A stretch of 64,000 nt of DNA from NCBI GenBank assembly GCA_963580285.1, contig OY757025.1, positions 121,617,223 to 121,681,222 on the forward strand. Direction: 5' to 3'. This document shows, piece by piece, positions 56,158-64,000 of this stretch. The translations under genes and the position numbers were made by a program. Each line of letters starts with the position of its first letter. The first letter of the stretch is position 1. Source of the DNA: Lucinisca nassula (taxonomy: Eukaryota; Mollusca; Bivalvia; Lucinida; Lucinidae). The notes under the pieces were generated by a model. The model had not been told where the DNA came from. It ran no database searches and worked only from the letters and a program-made list of their open reading frames with translations.

Positions 56158-56658
56158 CCCTTATCCTGCTGCATAAATTAATTTAGCCACACCCACTGCT
56201 GGCTGTCAGCCAATGAAATTACTTCATATAATATGTTTGTTCATTTCACAAACTACATGACAAACAGTGTAGATCCTGATCAGATGGCTTCTTCAGAAGC
56301 CATCTGATCAGAATCTACACTGTTTGCAAAGGTAGGGGTTGTTGTGAACAGCAGGATAAGACTTCTTCAGAAGCCATCTGATCAGAATATACACTGTTTG
56401 CAAAGGTAGGGATTGTTGTGAACAGCAGGATAAGACTTATTCAGAAGCCATCTGATCAGAATCTACACTGTTTGCAAAGGTAGGGGTTGTTGTGAACAGC
56501 AGGATAAGACTTCTTCAGAAGCCAACTGATCAGAATATACATTGTTTGCAAAGGTAGGGATTGTTGTGAACAGCAGGATAAGACTTATTCAGAAGCCATC
56601 TGATCAGAATCTACACTGTTTGCAATGATAGGGATTGTTGTGAACAGCATGATAAGGG
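56158..56658 (-). mobile_element. MITE-2 copy 3, with its arm amplified into a 74-bp tandem array
   Basis: TTAA at 56154-56157; left end CCCTTATCCTGCTGCATAAA, right end in reverse CCCTTATCATGCTGTTCACA followed by TAAA instead of TTAA. After one hairpin core, the segment CTTCTTCAGAAGCCATCTGA to GTTGTGAACAGCAGGATAAGA is repeated about five times at 74-bp spacing (56286, 56361, 56435, 56509, 56583). Variants alternate (AATCTACAC/AATATACAC), so the repeats look duplicated in pairs of 148 bp. Confidence 0.9.
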
Positions 56659-56781
56659 TAAAAAACTGTGATATGTTTCTTTACCGCCACTAATACTTAT
56701 GAAAAAATTTCTATAAAGCTCCTGCTTATAAAAAGCCCAAGCAGTTTTTCGTAGCCCCCACCAAAACCATTCTGCTGGAGT

Positions 56782-57185
56782 TTTTATCATGTTAACAAGT
56801 CCATGATAATGAACACCCATTTTATATTAGGGAAAACTAGGTTTTATATCTTATTTGTCTTTTTTGCTCTTAAACATGGGTTGATTGTACTAGTCTTGTT
56901 TGAACTACCTGAGGTGGTTCCAGGAACTGCGAATTGAGGTGATTCCATTAACTTACAAATTGAGGCAGTTCTAATGAGCACCCATGTTTGATGCTATTTT
57001 CAGAGTCAGTATCACGTTTACAAGTCCTTGAAATAACCATCCCTCCAAACCCCACTTTATATACAGAAAACTAGGGTTTACAGGGCTATACATTATTTTA
57101 CTTATTTCTGTTCCAAGACATAGGTGGTTCGTACTTGCAGTTCTAATGAGCACCTAAAACCTATGTTTCAGGAAGATATCACAAA
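56782..57185. mobile_element. Two degenerate MITE-1 copies in tandem
   Basis: Outer-arm motifs ATCATGTTAACAAGTCCATG, AATGAACACCCAT and AAAACTAGGTTTTATATC are followed by decayed hairpin parts (GAGGCAGTTCTAATGAGCAC). A second set begins with GTTTACAAGTCCTTGAAATA, CAAACCCCACTTTATATAC, CTAGGGTTTACAGGGCTATA and ends GTTCTAATGAGCACCTAAAA. Boundaries are approximate. Confidence 0.65.
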
Positions 57186-57800
57186 TGTTCATCAGAACCA
57201 GATGTGTTTGTGAAACATGAATATGTCCACGGGCATGGTCATTTTTTTTCAAAGCTGGTCACAGTTCAAAGTCAAGGTCACAGGTCAAGATTTTTGTTTG
57301 AGTGAGAAGCCCTTGGCACAAGGGACTTACATGCCAAATATGAAGGCTCTATCTTAAACGGTTTGAAAGTTATGAACAATATTTTTTTTTTCTTTAAAGT
57401 AGGTCATAGGTTAAGGTCACAGGTCAAAATTTTTGCACGAATGTGAAGCTCTTGTCACAAGGAACCTACATGCCAAATATGAAGGCTCTATCTTAACTGA
57501 TTCAAAAGTTATGAACAATTTTATTTGTTCTTTTTGGTAGGTCAAGGTCAGGGTCAAAAATTTTGCATGAATGTAAAAGCTCTTATCACAAGGAACCTAC
57601 ATGCCAAATATGAAGGTTCTATCCCAAACGGTTCGAAAGCTATGACCAAAATGTTATTTTTTTTCTTTTAAGTAGGTCACAGGTCAAAATTTTTTGCATG
57701 AATGTAAAGCTCTTATTACAAGAAACCTACATGCCAAATATGAAGGCTGTATCTCAAACGGTTCAAAAGTTATGACCAATGTTAACTTTTTATTTTATGT

Positions 57801-57819
57801 AGGTCAAAGGTCAAGGTCA
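57801..57819 (+). promoter_or_regulatory. Overlapping AGGTCA direct repeats (DR1 and DR0), nuclear-receptor-like
   Basis: AGGTCA at 57801, 57808 and 57814: spacings of one and zero bases. DR1 of AGGTCA is the consensus for HNF4/RXR-type receptors, and TCAAGGTCA fits ERR/NR5A monomer sites. Motif match only; function is not shown. Confidence 0.4.
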
Positions 57820-57947
57820 GATGTCAAAATTTTTGTGTGAATGTAAAGCTCTTGTCACAAGGAACCTACATGTATATGCAAAATATGAAGGCTGTATCTC
57901 AAATGGTTCAAAAGTTATGGCCAAAATGTTTTTTGTTTTTTTTAAGT

Positions 57948-57972
57948 AGGTCAAGGTCAAGGTCACAGGTCA
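57948..57972 (+). promoter_or_regulatory. Four AGGTCA hexamers in 25 bp
   Basis: AGGTCA at 57948, 57954, 57960 and 57967 (DR0, DR0, DR1). A similar pattern is at 58083-58114 (58083, 58090, 58102, 58109). Exact hexamers, but they lie in a tandem repeat, so recurrence reflects monomer copying. Confidence 0.4.
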
Positions 57973-58289
57973 AGTTTTTTTGGATGAATGTAAAGCTTTT
58001 GTCACAAGGAACATACATGCCAAATATGAAGGCTGTATCTCAAGCGGTCCAAAAGTTATGACCAGTGTTTTTTCTTTTGAATAGGTCAAAGGTCAAGCTC
58101 AAGGTCACAGGTCAAATTTTTTGGCATGAATGTGAAGCTCTTATCACAAGGAACCTTCATGCCAAATATGAATACTCTATCTCCAACGCTTCAAAAGTTA
58201 TGACCAACATTAAAGTTGTCCACGTACAAACCAACCAACAAACAAACAGGGCAAAAACAATATGTCCCCGCTTCGCTACCGGGGACATA

Positions 58290-58461
58290 AAAAATAACCA
58301 TATTTGAGATGTGATATAATGTACTTTATCTCATGGATGTGTTATTGTAATGAGGAAGATAAAATTATCTAACATGGGTGTGTTTGTATAATACAGCATT
58401 AGTTGAACGAACTTCATACAATGAAAATTTGGGTTTACCATTCATTAAAACACATTCTTGG
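58290..58461. other. Spacer with decayed MITE-1-like sequence
   Basis: ATATTTGAGATGTGATATAA, TCTCATGGATGTGTTATTGT and AATGAGGAAG recall the right arm of MITE-1A (ATTTTGGAGATGTG, CGGGTGTGTTTTCGTAATG). Too short and diverged to call a copy. Confidence 0.45.
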
Positions 58462-58735
58462 CATCATGTTAACAAGTCCGCGAAATGAACACCCATTAAA
58501 CCCCATTTTGCATAGAGAAAACTGGGGTTTATAGGGATGTACATTATTCTTCTTATTCCTGGTCCAAGACATAGGTTGTGGGTACTCGTTAGAACAGCCT
58601 CAATGAGGCGGTTCTAACAAGCACCCACAACCTATGTTTGGAGTATAAATAAGGAAATATCACAAATTTTTATCAGAAAAATAACCATTTTGGATGATAG
58701 AATGCACTTTATCATACGAGTATGTTATCGTAATG
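58462..58735 (-). mobile_element. MITE-1, complete copy (subtype 1A)
   Basis: Left end CATCATGTTAACAAGTCCGC, right end in reverse CATTACGATAACATACTCGT. Central hairpin from CATAGGTTGTGGGTACTCGT to ACAAGCACCCACAACCTATG (about 58571-58637). Right arm carries TTTTTATCAGAAAAATAACC and ATTTTGGATGATAG. Confidence 0.87.
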
Positions 58736-58985
58736 GATAACTCAAATTTCACTGTATGACTGACATAGGATATAGCCGTGGAAATGTTCTATAAAATGGC
58801 AACCTTTCGGAAGAAAGGACAAAACTGAAGAATGTGGAGTGTACAAGTTTTTTTCTAAAGAAAAGGAAAACCTGTTTATCTTAAGGGGAATGGGAACACC
58901 TGACAGATTTTTCTGCCATTTTTCAAAGGGAGACAACTTTCGAAACTTCCTGTTCGCTTTTCTAAAAGCCCCATCTCACTGAACA
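58736..58985. other. Unassigned spacer
   Basis: About 250 bp. CTTTTCTAAAGAAAAGG and TCAAAGGGAGACAACTTTCG are short simple or inverted motifs. No element or gene recognised. Confidence 0.35.
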
Positions 58986-59054
58986 AGGGGTCTACTCTTA
59001 AAGGAAAGAATTTGCTCCTCAGGAGCAAATTCTTTCCTTTTTGAGTTGACCCCT
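58986..59054. repeat. 69-bp palindromic hairpin
   Basis: AGGGGTCTACTC at the left and GAGTTGACCCCT at the right pair with one mismatch; inside, AAAGGAAAGAATTTGCTCCT pairs exactly with AGGAGCAAATTCTTTCCTTT around a single central C. A diverged relative of the core is at 60193-60236. Probably the centre of a further foldback MITE. Confidence 0.9.
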
Positions 59055-59285
59055 ATTGACATGGGAAACAAAAGTACTTTTGCAGGAGTTGCCTCCCCTG
59101 AAGGTGTTCCAACTCCCCTTTAATGCATGTTCTATGACATGTGAACTTCTTATTAAGCACCTTTCTTGAATACAAAAGCATCTATCAAAATGAATAAATA
59201 TATTGCACAAATGAAAATAAGCTCTAGGTTGGAACACACCATAATCCTAGTCTAAAACATCTTTGTAAGAAAGGTCCATATGCAT
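59055..59285. other. Unassigned spacer
   Basis: Unique-looking sequence beginning just after the hairpin. No repeat ends or convincing coding frame on either strand. Confidence 0.35.
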
Positions 59286-59390
59286 CTTAACCCTCAACAT
59301 CCTGAACCCCCATGTAACCATTTTTTGAAACAGTATAGATTCTGATCAGCTGGCTTCTAAAGATCAGGATCTTTAGTGTTTATCATTGTG
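59286..59390 (+). mobile_element. MITE-2 fragment
   Basis: CTTAACCCTCAACATCCTGA, then AACAGTATAGATTCTGATCA, GCTGGCTTCTAAAGATCAGG and ATCTTTAGTGTTTATCATTG follow the left end and hairpin of MITE-2 with many substitutions and a shortened loop. Confidence 0.65.
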
Positions 59391-59406
59391 TTTCTGTACC
59401 CATGGT

Positions 59407-59821
59407 GCATGTGTGCATTTGTGTTTTATGTCCCAGCAATAATAATAATAATAATAATCGACCTTGTTTATAGAGGGTAACACATTTAGTACTAGTACTA
59501 ATCTTCCATGTGGCCCTCTTTTCCTGGGAAGGAACAAGTACTAAGCAATGTGGATAAAGTCTCTTGCTCAAGGAAACAACACGTGGCGCTTGCGAGGATC
59601 GAACCGGCTACCTCTCGATCTCAAATCCGATGCTTTACCTCTGCACCACAGCGCTCCACGTTAATAACTAAGGTCATATAGAATCAGAATCAGAATTGTT
59701 ACTGGTAGACAGGACAACAATTTAAAGACTCATCAGAAAGTCTGCAGAAGCCAAAAATCGAAACCACAACCCCTGGTTTATGAGGTGAGTAGCTTAACCA
59801 TTACACCACGGAGGTTTCTCT
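59407..59821 (-). mobile_element. SINE-1 copy split by SINE-5, with 13-bp target-site duplication
   Basis: CTGTACCCATGGT (59394-59406) and CTGAACCCATGGT (59822-59834) form a target-site duplication with one mismatch around both parts. Tail part 59407-59439 (GTGTTTTATGTCCCAGCAA); head part from about 59660 (AACTAAGGTCATATAGAATC, AAAGACTCATCAGAAAGTCT, ACACCACGGAGGTTTC). Decayed B-box. Confidence 0.87.
59440..59656 (-). mobile_element. SINE-5: tRNA-derived SINE with (ATT)n tail, nested in SINE-1
   Basis: Minus strand head GGAGCGCTGTGGTGCAGAGG with A-box TGGTGCAGAGG and B-box GTTCGATCC; body GTTTCCTTGAGCAAGAGACT and TTATCCACATTGCTTAGTAC; tail of about six ATT repeats (59439-59458). The TTGAGCAAGAGACTTTATCC motif resembles conserved central domains of deeply conserved SINE superfamilies; the exact superfamily is not assigned. 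Confidence 0.85.
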
Positions 59822-59943
59822 CTGAACCCATGGTTAAAATATGCAACACAAATGACCAAAAAATGGGGATCATAGCAATATTCATGATGAAGGTTAAATA
59901 CAAAACCCCTTCTATGGAGCTTTTAAAGGTGTCAAGATTAGTC

Positions 59944-60165
59944 ACATTACAAAAACAAGCCTACACAATTCTGACCCCATTTTTATACAGTAAAACTGGG
60001 TTTTATAGGGGTAAACCTTATTTTTCTAGTTTCTACTCTAAAATATGGATTGTGGGTACCCATTAGAACCACCTCGATGAGGTGATTCTAACCTGTATCC
60101 ACAATCTATATTTCGAGCAGAAATAAGAAAAATATCACAGTTTTTAATCTAAAAATGTTCGTTGG
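59944..60165 (+). mobile_element. MITE-1 copy (subtype 1B), right end truncated
   Basis: Left terminal repeat CATTACAAAAACAAGCCTAC, arm AAACTGGGTTTTATAGGGG, central hairpin from AATATGGATTGTGGGTACCC to TATCCACAATCTATATTTCG, then GCAGAAATAAGAAAAATATC. The CGGCGGTAAA arm and right terminal repeat are missing. Confidence 0.85.
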
Positions 60166-60192
60166 TTTTATTTTATTTTTTTTGACAGTGAA

Positions 60193-60236
60193 CTTAAAGG
60201 AAGAATTCGCTTCTCGGAAGCAAATCCTTTGCTTAA
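60193..60236. repeat. Decayed relative of the 58986 hairpin
   Basis: TTAAAGGAAGAATTCGCTTC, TCGGAAGCAAATCCTTTGC: the same palindrome core as at 58997-59040 with several mismatches. Confidence 0.65.
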
Positions 60237-60384
60237 ATAGTAGATCCTTAATGTTAAAGGACAAAAATATCTTAAAAAGAGTTTGCTCTAATGAATGTAT
60301 ATTCCTTTCCCTTAAACATCATGCATAGCGCTAGATAAGGTACTTTTTCATGCAAAAAGTACTGATTTTTTCTAATTTTTGCAA

Positions 60385-60475
60385 GAAAACATATTTTATG
60401 GGTATTCAGTAGAAGCGCCTGGCGATGGGCTTCTAATTAATACCCACAACATACATTATCGTGCAGAAATAAGTA
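60385..60475 (-). mobile_element. MITE-1 central hairpin, diverged
   Basis: ACATATTTTATGGGTATTCA, GTAGAAGCGCCTGGCGATGG and CTTCTAATTAATACCCACAA form the family stem-loop with substitutions; GCAGAAATAAG follows. Outer arms are not recognisable. Confidence 0.7.
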
Positions 60476-60618
60476 AAAAATTATATGTGGCTACCCCCTC
60501 TTATCTGGGGCTATGCATCATTAATGGTTTTATAAAATGGCTAGTGATAACATGTTTATAGTGACAGCTGTGTAATAAAACATCAGGTTATCAAATCCCT
60601 GTAATGAATACCCCTTCT

Positions 60619-60924
60619 AGCCTCCACCCATCGGGGCTTGAAGAAATAGATGGACTGCATGATGCTTCCAAGCAGATATGAAATCGACCCGCACACGAGT
60701 ACTGGTAAACCACTTAGAAGATCTAAGCCTGCCCAGGCAATGCGGTGCGAGGCGACCCAGCCATGCTTATAAACCCTATTGGTTTCATTTGGCGGCAGGG
60801 CTTGAGATGTCATGTCATCTCAATGTCGGGTAAAAGTCTCACAAAATTGGAAGCAACGTCTCCAAAATTACCTTTATAGTGTTGACTGGGACGTTACACT
60901 TAAAATCAAACAAACAAACAAACA
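60619..60924 (+). mobile_element. SINE-3, full-length copy
   Basis: AGCCTCCACCCATCGGGGCT, AAATAGATGGACTGCATGAT, CGCACACGAGTACTGGTAAA, CCCTATTGGTTTCATTTGGC and GTGTTGACTGGGACGTTACA ending AAATCAAACAAACAAACAAA. ACCCCTTCT before and ACCCCTTTT after may be a decayed target-site duplication. Appears to split a MITE-1 relic, since AAATTTCTGATCTTTTTCTT continues on the right. Confidence 0.9.
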
Positions 60925-60945
60925 CCCCTTTTCAGGGCTTCCTTG

Positions 60946-61090
60946 GTGAAAATTTCTGATCTTTTTCTTATTTTTGCTTGAACAACCTCATTAGGTAGTT
61001 CTTACAAGTACCAACAATCTATGTTTTAGACAAGAAATAAGGAAAGTATGTCTAGCCTTGTAAACCCCATTTTTCTCTATACAAAGTGGA
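60946..61090 (-). mobile_element. MITE-1 relic
   Basis: GTGAAAATTTCTGATCTTTT, TTGAACAACCTCATTAGGTA, GTTCTTACAAGTACCAACAA and TCTATGTTTTAGACAAGAAA reproduce the family centre; GTAAACCCCATTTTTCTCTA and ACAAAGTGG give the outer arm. Strongly decayed. Confidence 0.7.
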
Positions 61091-61136
61091 GGAGGACACA
61101 TGTATTCATTCTACAGACTTTAACCGTGATGATTAA

Positions 61137-61343
61137 CCCATTTTGTACCAGAAACCCCAAAACGGGTACCCTAGCAATCAGTGCAGGCCCAGAACGAGGC
61201 GTCTGATTAGCACCTACACTATTTGCAAAAAGTTCAGCTATTTTCCAAATAAATTTTAAATATAACACAGCCTGTCACCCCTAAATTTCGAAATGGACTC
61301 CTTCCATATGTAAGGAGGAAGATTCCATTTGGTACAAAAAGGG
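61137..61343. mobile_element. TTAA-flanked piggyBac-like MITE
   Basis: TTAA at 61133-61136 and 61344-61347. Ends CCCATTTTGTACCA and, in reverse, CCCTTTTTGTACCA, good terminal inverted repeats of 14 bp with two mismatches. Inside lie CAGTGCAGGCCCAGAACGAG and GCACCTACACTATTTGC, a decayed hairpin related to the element at 55810. Half copies are at 43820 and 49150. It lies about 190 bp beyond the stop codon of the gene, perhaps within its 3' UTR. Confidence 0.88.
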
Positions 61344-61530
61344 TTAATGAAGAAACACAGGAAAGACATTCCTTCTCCTAATTTCTAAAAACCCTGCAAC
61401 ATGGAAACCCTGCAGTGTAATCTAACTAAGCACTTGAGAGAAAATATAAAGAACCCAACCAGTAAACAGGATTAGAAATGAAAGTAACGAAATTGGGAAT
61501 GAAATTTCTGGAGTAAGTGAACAGTCTGTT
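61344..61530 (-). other. Putative proximal 3' UTR of the 61531-63819 exon
   Basis: Unique sequence directly downstream (minus strand) of the TGA stop. No AATAAA was found on the minus strand in this interval, so the transcript probably continues into or beyond the MITE at 61137. Extent is unknown. Confidence 0.5.
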
Positions 61531-63819
61531 TCATACTTTCCTTTCTTTCTTGCCAGTTTCTGATTGTTTCTTTTCTGCCTTACCAGATCTACTTTTACTC
61601 TTTTCAGGAGAGCCTTCTTGCTTTCCTGAACTTATTGAATCTAAATTAGTAGAACTACTTTTTGTGTCCTTCTTAGTTTTCCTTGTTTCTTGACTAGGAT
61701 CATAGGAGTCGGTCTGTGTTTTAGATGATAAACTAGATCTACGCTCAGGAGGTGCAGGTTTGGGTTTCTTAGGGCTAGCATTTTCACTGGTTGAAGGTGA
61801 TCCTGATGCTGAGGAACTTTGTGATGTCACTGATGATGTCATATTTGATGTCACTGTTGATATTACAGCACTTGTTCCTGCAACTACAGATGTCTTGTTC
61901 TCAGAAGCACTTACTATACTACTATCAGTATCATCTCTTTTAAGCCAAACTATTTCTAACTGTGAATCCAAGCTACTTGAGCTACTAGAACTATCAAATC
62001 CATTTGCCTCGCTCTTCTTTTCTAGTTTATTGCCATTTTCAACCACAACCATCTTCTCTTTATCTGTTTTATTAGCATCAGAGATTTCAGAATTTTTATC
62101 AGCGTCACTTGTTGCTTCTGAGAATTTTCCTGTTCTGATTTCCTTTTTTATATCATTGTCTTTGACCTTACTTGACTCTGTTCTTTTGTCAGACTGATAA
62201 GTGATATGATTCAATTCTGCGTCATCAATATAACTGGATGAAACATCTTTCTTAGATGAATCGACAAACCGTTTGTCACTATCATCTACTTTGCTAGTTT
62301 CTGAAACTGAGTTTGCGAATTCTTCTGGTGGGTCAATAATTGTTTCTCTTATAATCTCAGTTTTAGCATTTGAAATACTTGTGTCAGATTGTGCACCTGA
62401 TTTGCCTGAAGTTAAAGTACCATTCAGTGTTGCTGCATTCACTGCCAAAACAGCATGACCTGGTAGACGAGAACTTTTTCTAGGTGGTGGAGGAGGAGGA
62501 ACTTTCTTTGGTTTAGCACCTGAATCTTTAGAATGTGTTACTTGTTTGGAACTAGAATCTCTAGAATAAGCAACAAATGGTTTCTTGCCACTTCCAACAA
62601 CAGAAGTATCCCTAGCCTGAGTAGAAACTGTTTTCTTACCACTTGAATCTGATATATGACTGGTATGCACTCTGTATCTGGGTGACTCTGGTGTCACTGG
62701 ACTGGGAATAGTTTTGGTTGGAGAGTAAGGTTTTGGAATGGCTGTGAATGTCATTTTTGATTTTGCACTCCCAGAAGTAGGTTTTGTTGAGGGTGAAGCA
62801 GGACTGAACTTCTGTGAAGAAACAACCGTGGTGTCTCCAGTCACTGCCAAACTGGAAGGTTTGGCAATGGTAACCATAGAAGGAATTTGTGACTTACTGA
62901 CTGAAGTTGCTACAGAACTATATGGCATTGAAACAGCAGAACTGCGTACAAGAGATGGTATACCTCGTAATGGTGAGACTGACCTTCCAGAAGAGGTTTT
63001 TGATTTGATTTCAGTTGGTGATTCAGTGGTTGGCACTGATGACAATGATAATGGTGAGACAGTAGTAGTAGTTGTTGGTGTTGTCGGTGAAGACAGTGAA
63101 CTAAAGAATGCTGCTCGTGCTGCACTTTTCTGACTAGAAATTTCAGCAGGTGACTTATCTATCTTTTCTGATTTAGATCCAGAACTACTTTTTTGACTAG
63201 AGATATCCAATGCCAATTTATCTGATTTTTCTGATTTGCGAACACAATCACTTTTTTGACTAGATGTATCTGAAAAAGATCTATCAGTTCTATCTGATTT
63301 AACACTAGAACCAGGTTTTTGTTTTGAGTGTGACATAGAGGTGACAGGTAATACAGCGGGTTCTGATCTAAACTCAACTGATTTATAGCCACTAATTGTT
63401 TTATCACTAGAATCTAACAATGTCGATGAACTCTGACCTTTTATAGGTTCGCTTCTAGGTGACACTGATCTAATAAGTGACATGACAGGATATGACATTG
63501 ATGGTGAAGTCTGAGATATGTCTTTCGATGTTGCTGGTTCTGAGGTAGCTTGGTTTAAATTTTTTGGTGTCGATGTTGACATGGGATTAACAAATGATAT
63601 GACAGATGAGGTGTCCGAATGTTGTCTTGGAGACGAGGTTGTAGTGGCAACCCTGATGGAAGATGAATGTATCCCAGCAGGCCCAGAATCACCCGAGCCC
63701 GATGAAGAAGCACCAGAAGATTTTAAAGCTTTACTCGCTATCTCCAAACTTTTTCCAAATCGCAAAGCTTCTTGCTGGGTTGTGATCTTTTTCTTCCTTT
63801 GCCTTGCAGATTCTGCTGC
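61531..63819 (-). CDS. Terminal coding exon of a Ser/Thr-rich, probably disordered protein (family not recognised)
   Basis: The minus-strand frame is open for 762 codons to a TGA at 61533-61531. An in-frame TAA lies just upstream (63828-63826) and TTTTAATTCCAG ends at 63820, so a 3' splice site with the exon starting at 63819 in phase 0 is favoured over a start codon; no suitable ATG lies at the beginning. Residues 1-35 are charged and may be helical (RQRKKK, then QQEALRFGKSLEIASKALK). The rest is Ser/Thr/Lys-rich and low complexity. Residues about 175-233 hold three copies of a roughly 22-residue repeat built on (D/E)ISSQKS...KSEK.DK. A PPPPPPRKSSR motif near 440 and PKPAPPERRSS near 685 look like SH3-ligand sites. 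The C-terminus is lysine-rich (EKKQSETGKKERKV). Known function cannot be assigned; a cytoskeletal or signalling scaffold (for example the SRCIN1/sickle-tail group) is only a weak guess. Opposite-strand frames are shadows. Confidence 0.85.
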   Translation of the reverse strand, partial: AAESARQRKKKITTQQEALRFGKSLEIASKALKSSGASSSGSGDSGPAGIHSSSIRVATTTSSPRQHSDTSSVISFVNPMSTSTPKNLNQATSEPATSKDISQTSPSMSYPVMSLIRSVSPRSEPIKGQSSSTLLDSSDKTISGYKSVEFRSEPAVLPVTSMSHSKQKPGSSVKSDRTDRSFSDTSSQKSDCVRKSEKSDKLALDISSQKSSSGSKSEKIDKSPAEISSQKSAARAAFFSSLSSPTTPTTTTTVSPLSLSSVPTTESPTEIKSKTSSGRSVSPLRGIPSLVRSSAVSMPYSSVATSVSKSQIPSMVTIAKPSSLAVTGDTTVVSSQKFSPASPSTKPTSGSAKSKMTFTAIPKPYSPTKTIPSPVTPESPRYRVHTSHISDSSGKKTVSTQARDTSVVGSGKKPFVAYSRDSSSKQVTHSKDSGAKPKKVPPPPPPRKSSRLPGHAVLAVNAATLNGTLTSGKSGAQSDTSISNAKTEIIRETIIDPPEEFANSVSETSKVDDSDKRFVDSSKKDVSSSYIDDAELNHITYQSDKRTESSKVKDNDIKKEIRTGKFSEATSDADKNSEISDANKTDKEKMVVVENGNKLEKKSEANGFDSSSSSSSLDSQLEIVWLKRDDTDSSIVSASENKTSVVAGTSAVISTVTSNMTSSVTSQSSSASGSPSTSENASPKKPKPAPPERRSSLSSKTQTDSYDPSQETRKTKKDTKSSSTNLDSISSGKQEGSPEKSKSRSGKAEKKQSETGKKERKV

Positions 63820-63835
63820 CTGGAATTAAAAGTAT
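63820..63835 (-). other. Predicted 3' splice site (intron/exon boundary)
   Basis: On the minus strand ACTTTTAATTCCAG precedes GCAGCAGAATCTGC. The AG is at 63821-63820, with a short pyrimidine-rich stretch before it and an in-frame TAA upstream of the AG. This supports an intron from 63820 to beyond the window. Confidence 0.75.
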
Positions 63836-63854
63836 AGCCAAACTTCAATGCCTT

Positions 63855-64000
63855 GAACACCCATGTGACATAGTGCATTTTTCACATCTCCAAAATGGCT
63901 ACTTTTCTGATGAAAATCCTTATTTTCTTATTCATCCTGCAAACATTGGTTGTGGGGGCTTGTTAGAGCCACCTCAATGAGGCGGTTCTAATGAGTACCC
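63855..64000 (+). mobile_element. MITE-1 copy (subtype 1A) in the intron, cut by the window end
   Basis: AACACCCATGTGACATAGTG, CACATCTCCAAAATGGCTAC and TTCTGATGAAAATCC give the left arm of subtype 1A. The central hairpin starts at TTGGTTGTGGGGGCTTGTTA and reaches GGCGGTTCTAATGAGTACCC at base 64000. The right arm lies outside the window. Confidence 0.87.

Larger units (their letters stand above)
57205..58289 (+). repeat. T3: tandem-repeat element with clustered AGGTCA repeats and terminal hairpin
   Basis: Seven monomers of about 125-150 bp, each with GTCACAAGGAACCTACATGC, CAAATATGAAGGCTGTATCT, CAAAAGTTATGACCAA, a T-run and a cluster of AGGTCA hexamers. The element closes with ACAAACCAACCAACAAACAA and a perfect 10-bp stem hairpin at 58261-58289 (TATGTCCCCG / CGGGGACATA). 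The layout parallels P elements: tandem monomers, simple-sequence stretch, terminal hairpin. Short frames over it are monomer artefacts. Confidence 0.82.

Noticed and set aside
61760..63133. Plus-strand open frames of 131-145 codons opposite the exon
   Set aside because: They are antisense shadows of the Ser/Thr-rich minus-strand coding frame.

Overview
This window reads as a gene-poor, repeat-dominated stretch of a metazoan nuclear genome. The repeat content (pearl/Helitron-like elements with about 166-bp internal monomers and ACGG microsatellite tails, several tRNA-derived SINEs, many foldback MITEs) points to a bivalve mollusc; this is inference from repeat style, not a species identification. 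Only one protein-coding segment can be supported: a 762-codon terminal exon on the minus strand at 61531-63819. Other open frames in the window are by-products of tandem repeats or transposon copies.

Layout. (1) 1-9266: satellite A, a 41-bp tandem repeat with internal segmental duplications (offsets 2,211 bp, about 1.17 kb, 409 bp and 335 bp), one captured SINE, and a diverged inverted stretch from about 8541. (2) 9267-10800: SINEs, CT microsatellites, a single stray satellite-B monomer and a 186-bp tandem duplication. (3) 10800-16250: satellite B1, about 29 monomers of 187 bp. (4) 16250-16790: a second copy of the flank module of region 2. (5) 16790-32380: satellite B2, about 83 monomers organised in a three-monomer higher-order repeat of 561 bp (often 1,122 bp), with local 374/935-bp rearrangements. 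(6) 32381-61343: a dense field of dispersed elements: SINE-1 to SINE-6 (my labels), six pearl-like elements (P1-P6), four other tandem-repeat elements (T1-T4), a foldback MITE family with about 13 copies (MITE-1), a TTAA-flanked piggyBac-like MITE family (MITE-2 and relatives), a pogo/Tigger-like MITE and several long hairpins. Nesting is frequent and target-site duplications are visible for several insertions. (7) 61344-63819: 3' UTR and terminal coding exon of a Ser/Thr-rich protein of unrecognised family, then an intron containing another MITE-1 copy cut by the window end.

The main theme is how dispersed elements turn into tandem arrays. The same window shows a MITE arm amplified into a five-copy 74-bp array, elements carrying tandem 130-167 bp monomers, and full satellites with higher-order structure. 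No intact transposase, reverse transcriptase, rRNA or functional-looking tRNA gene was seen.
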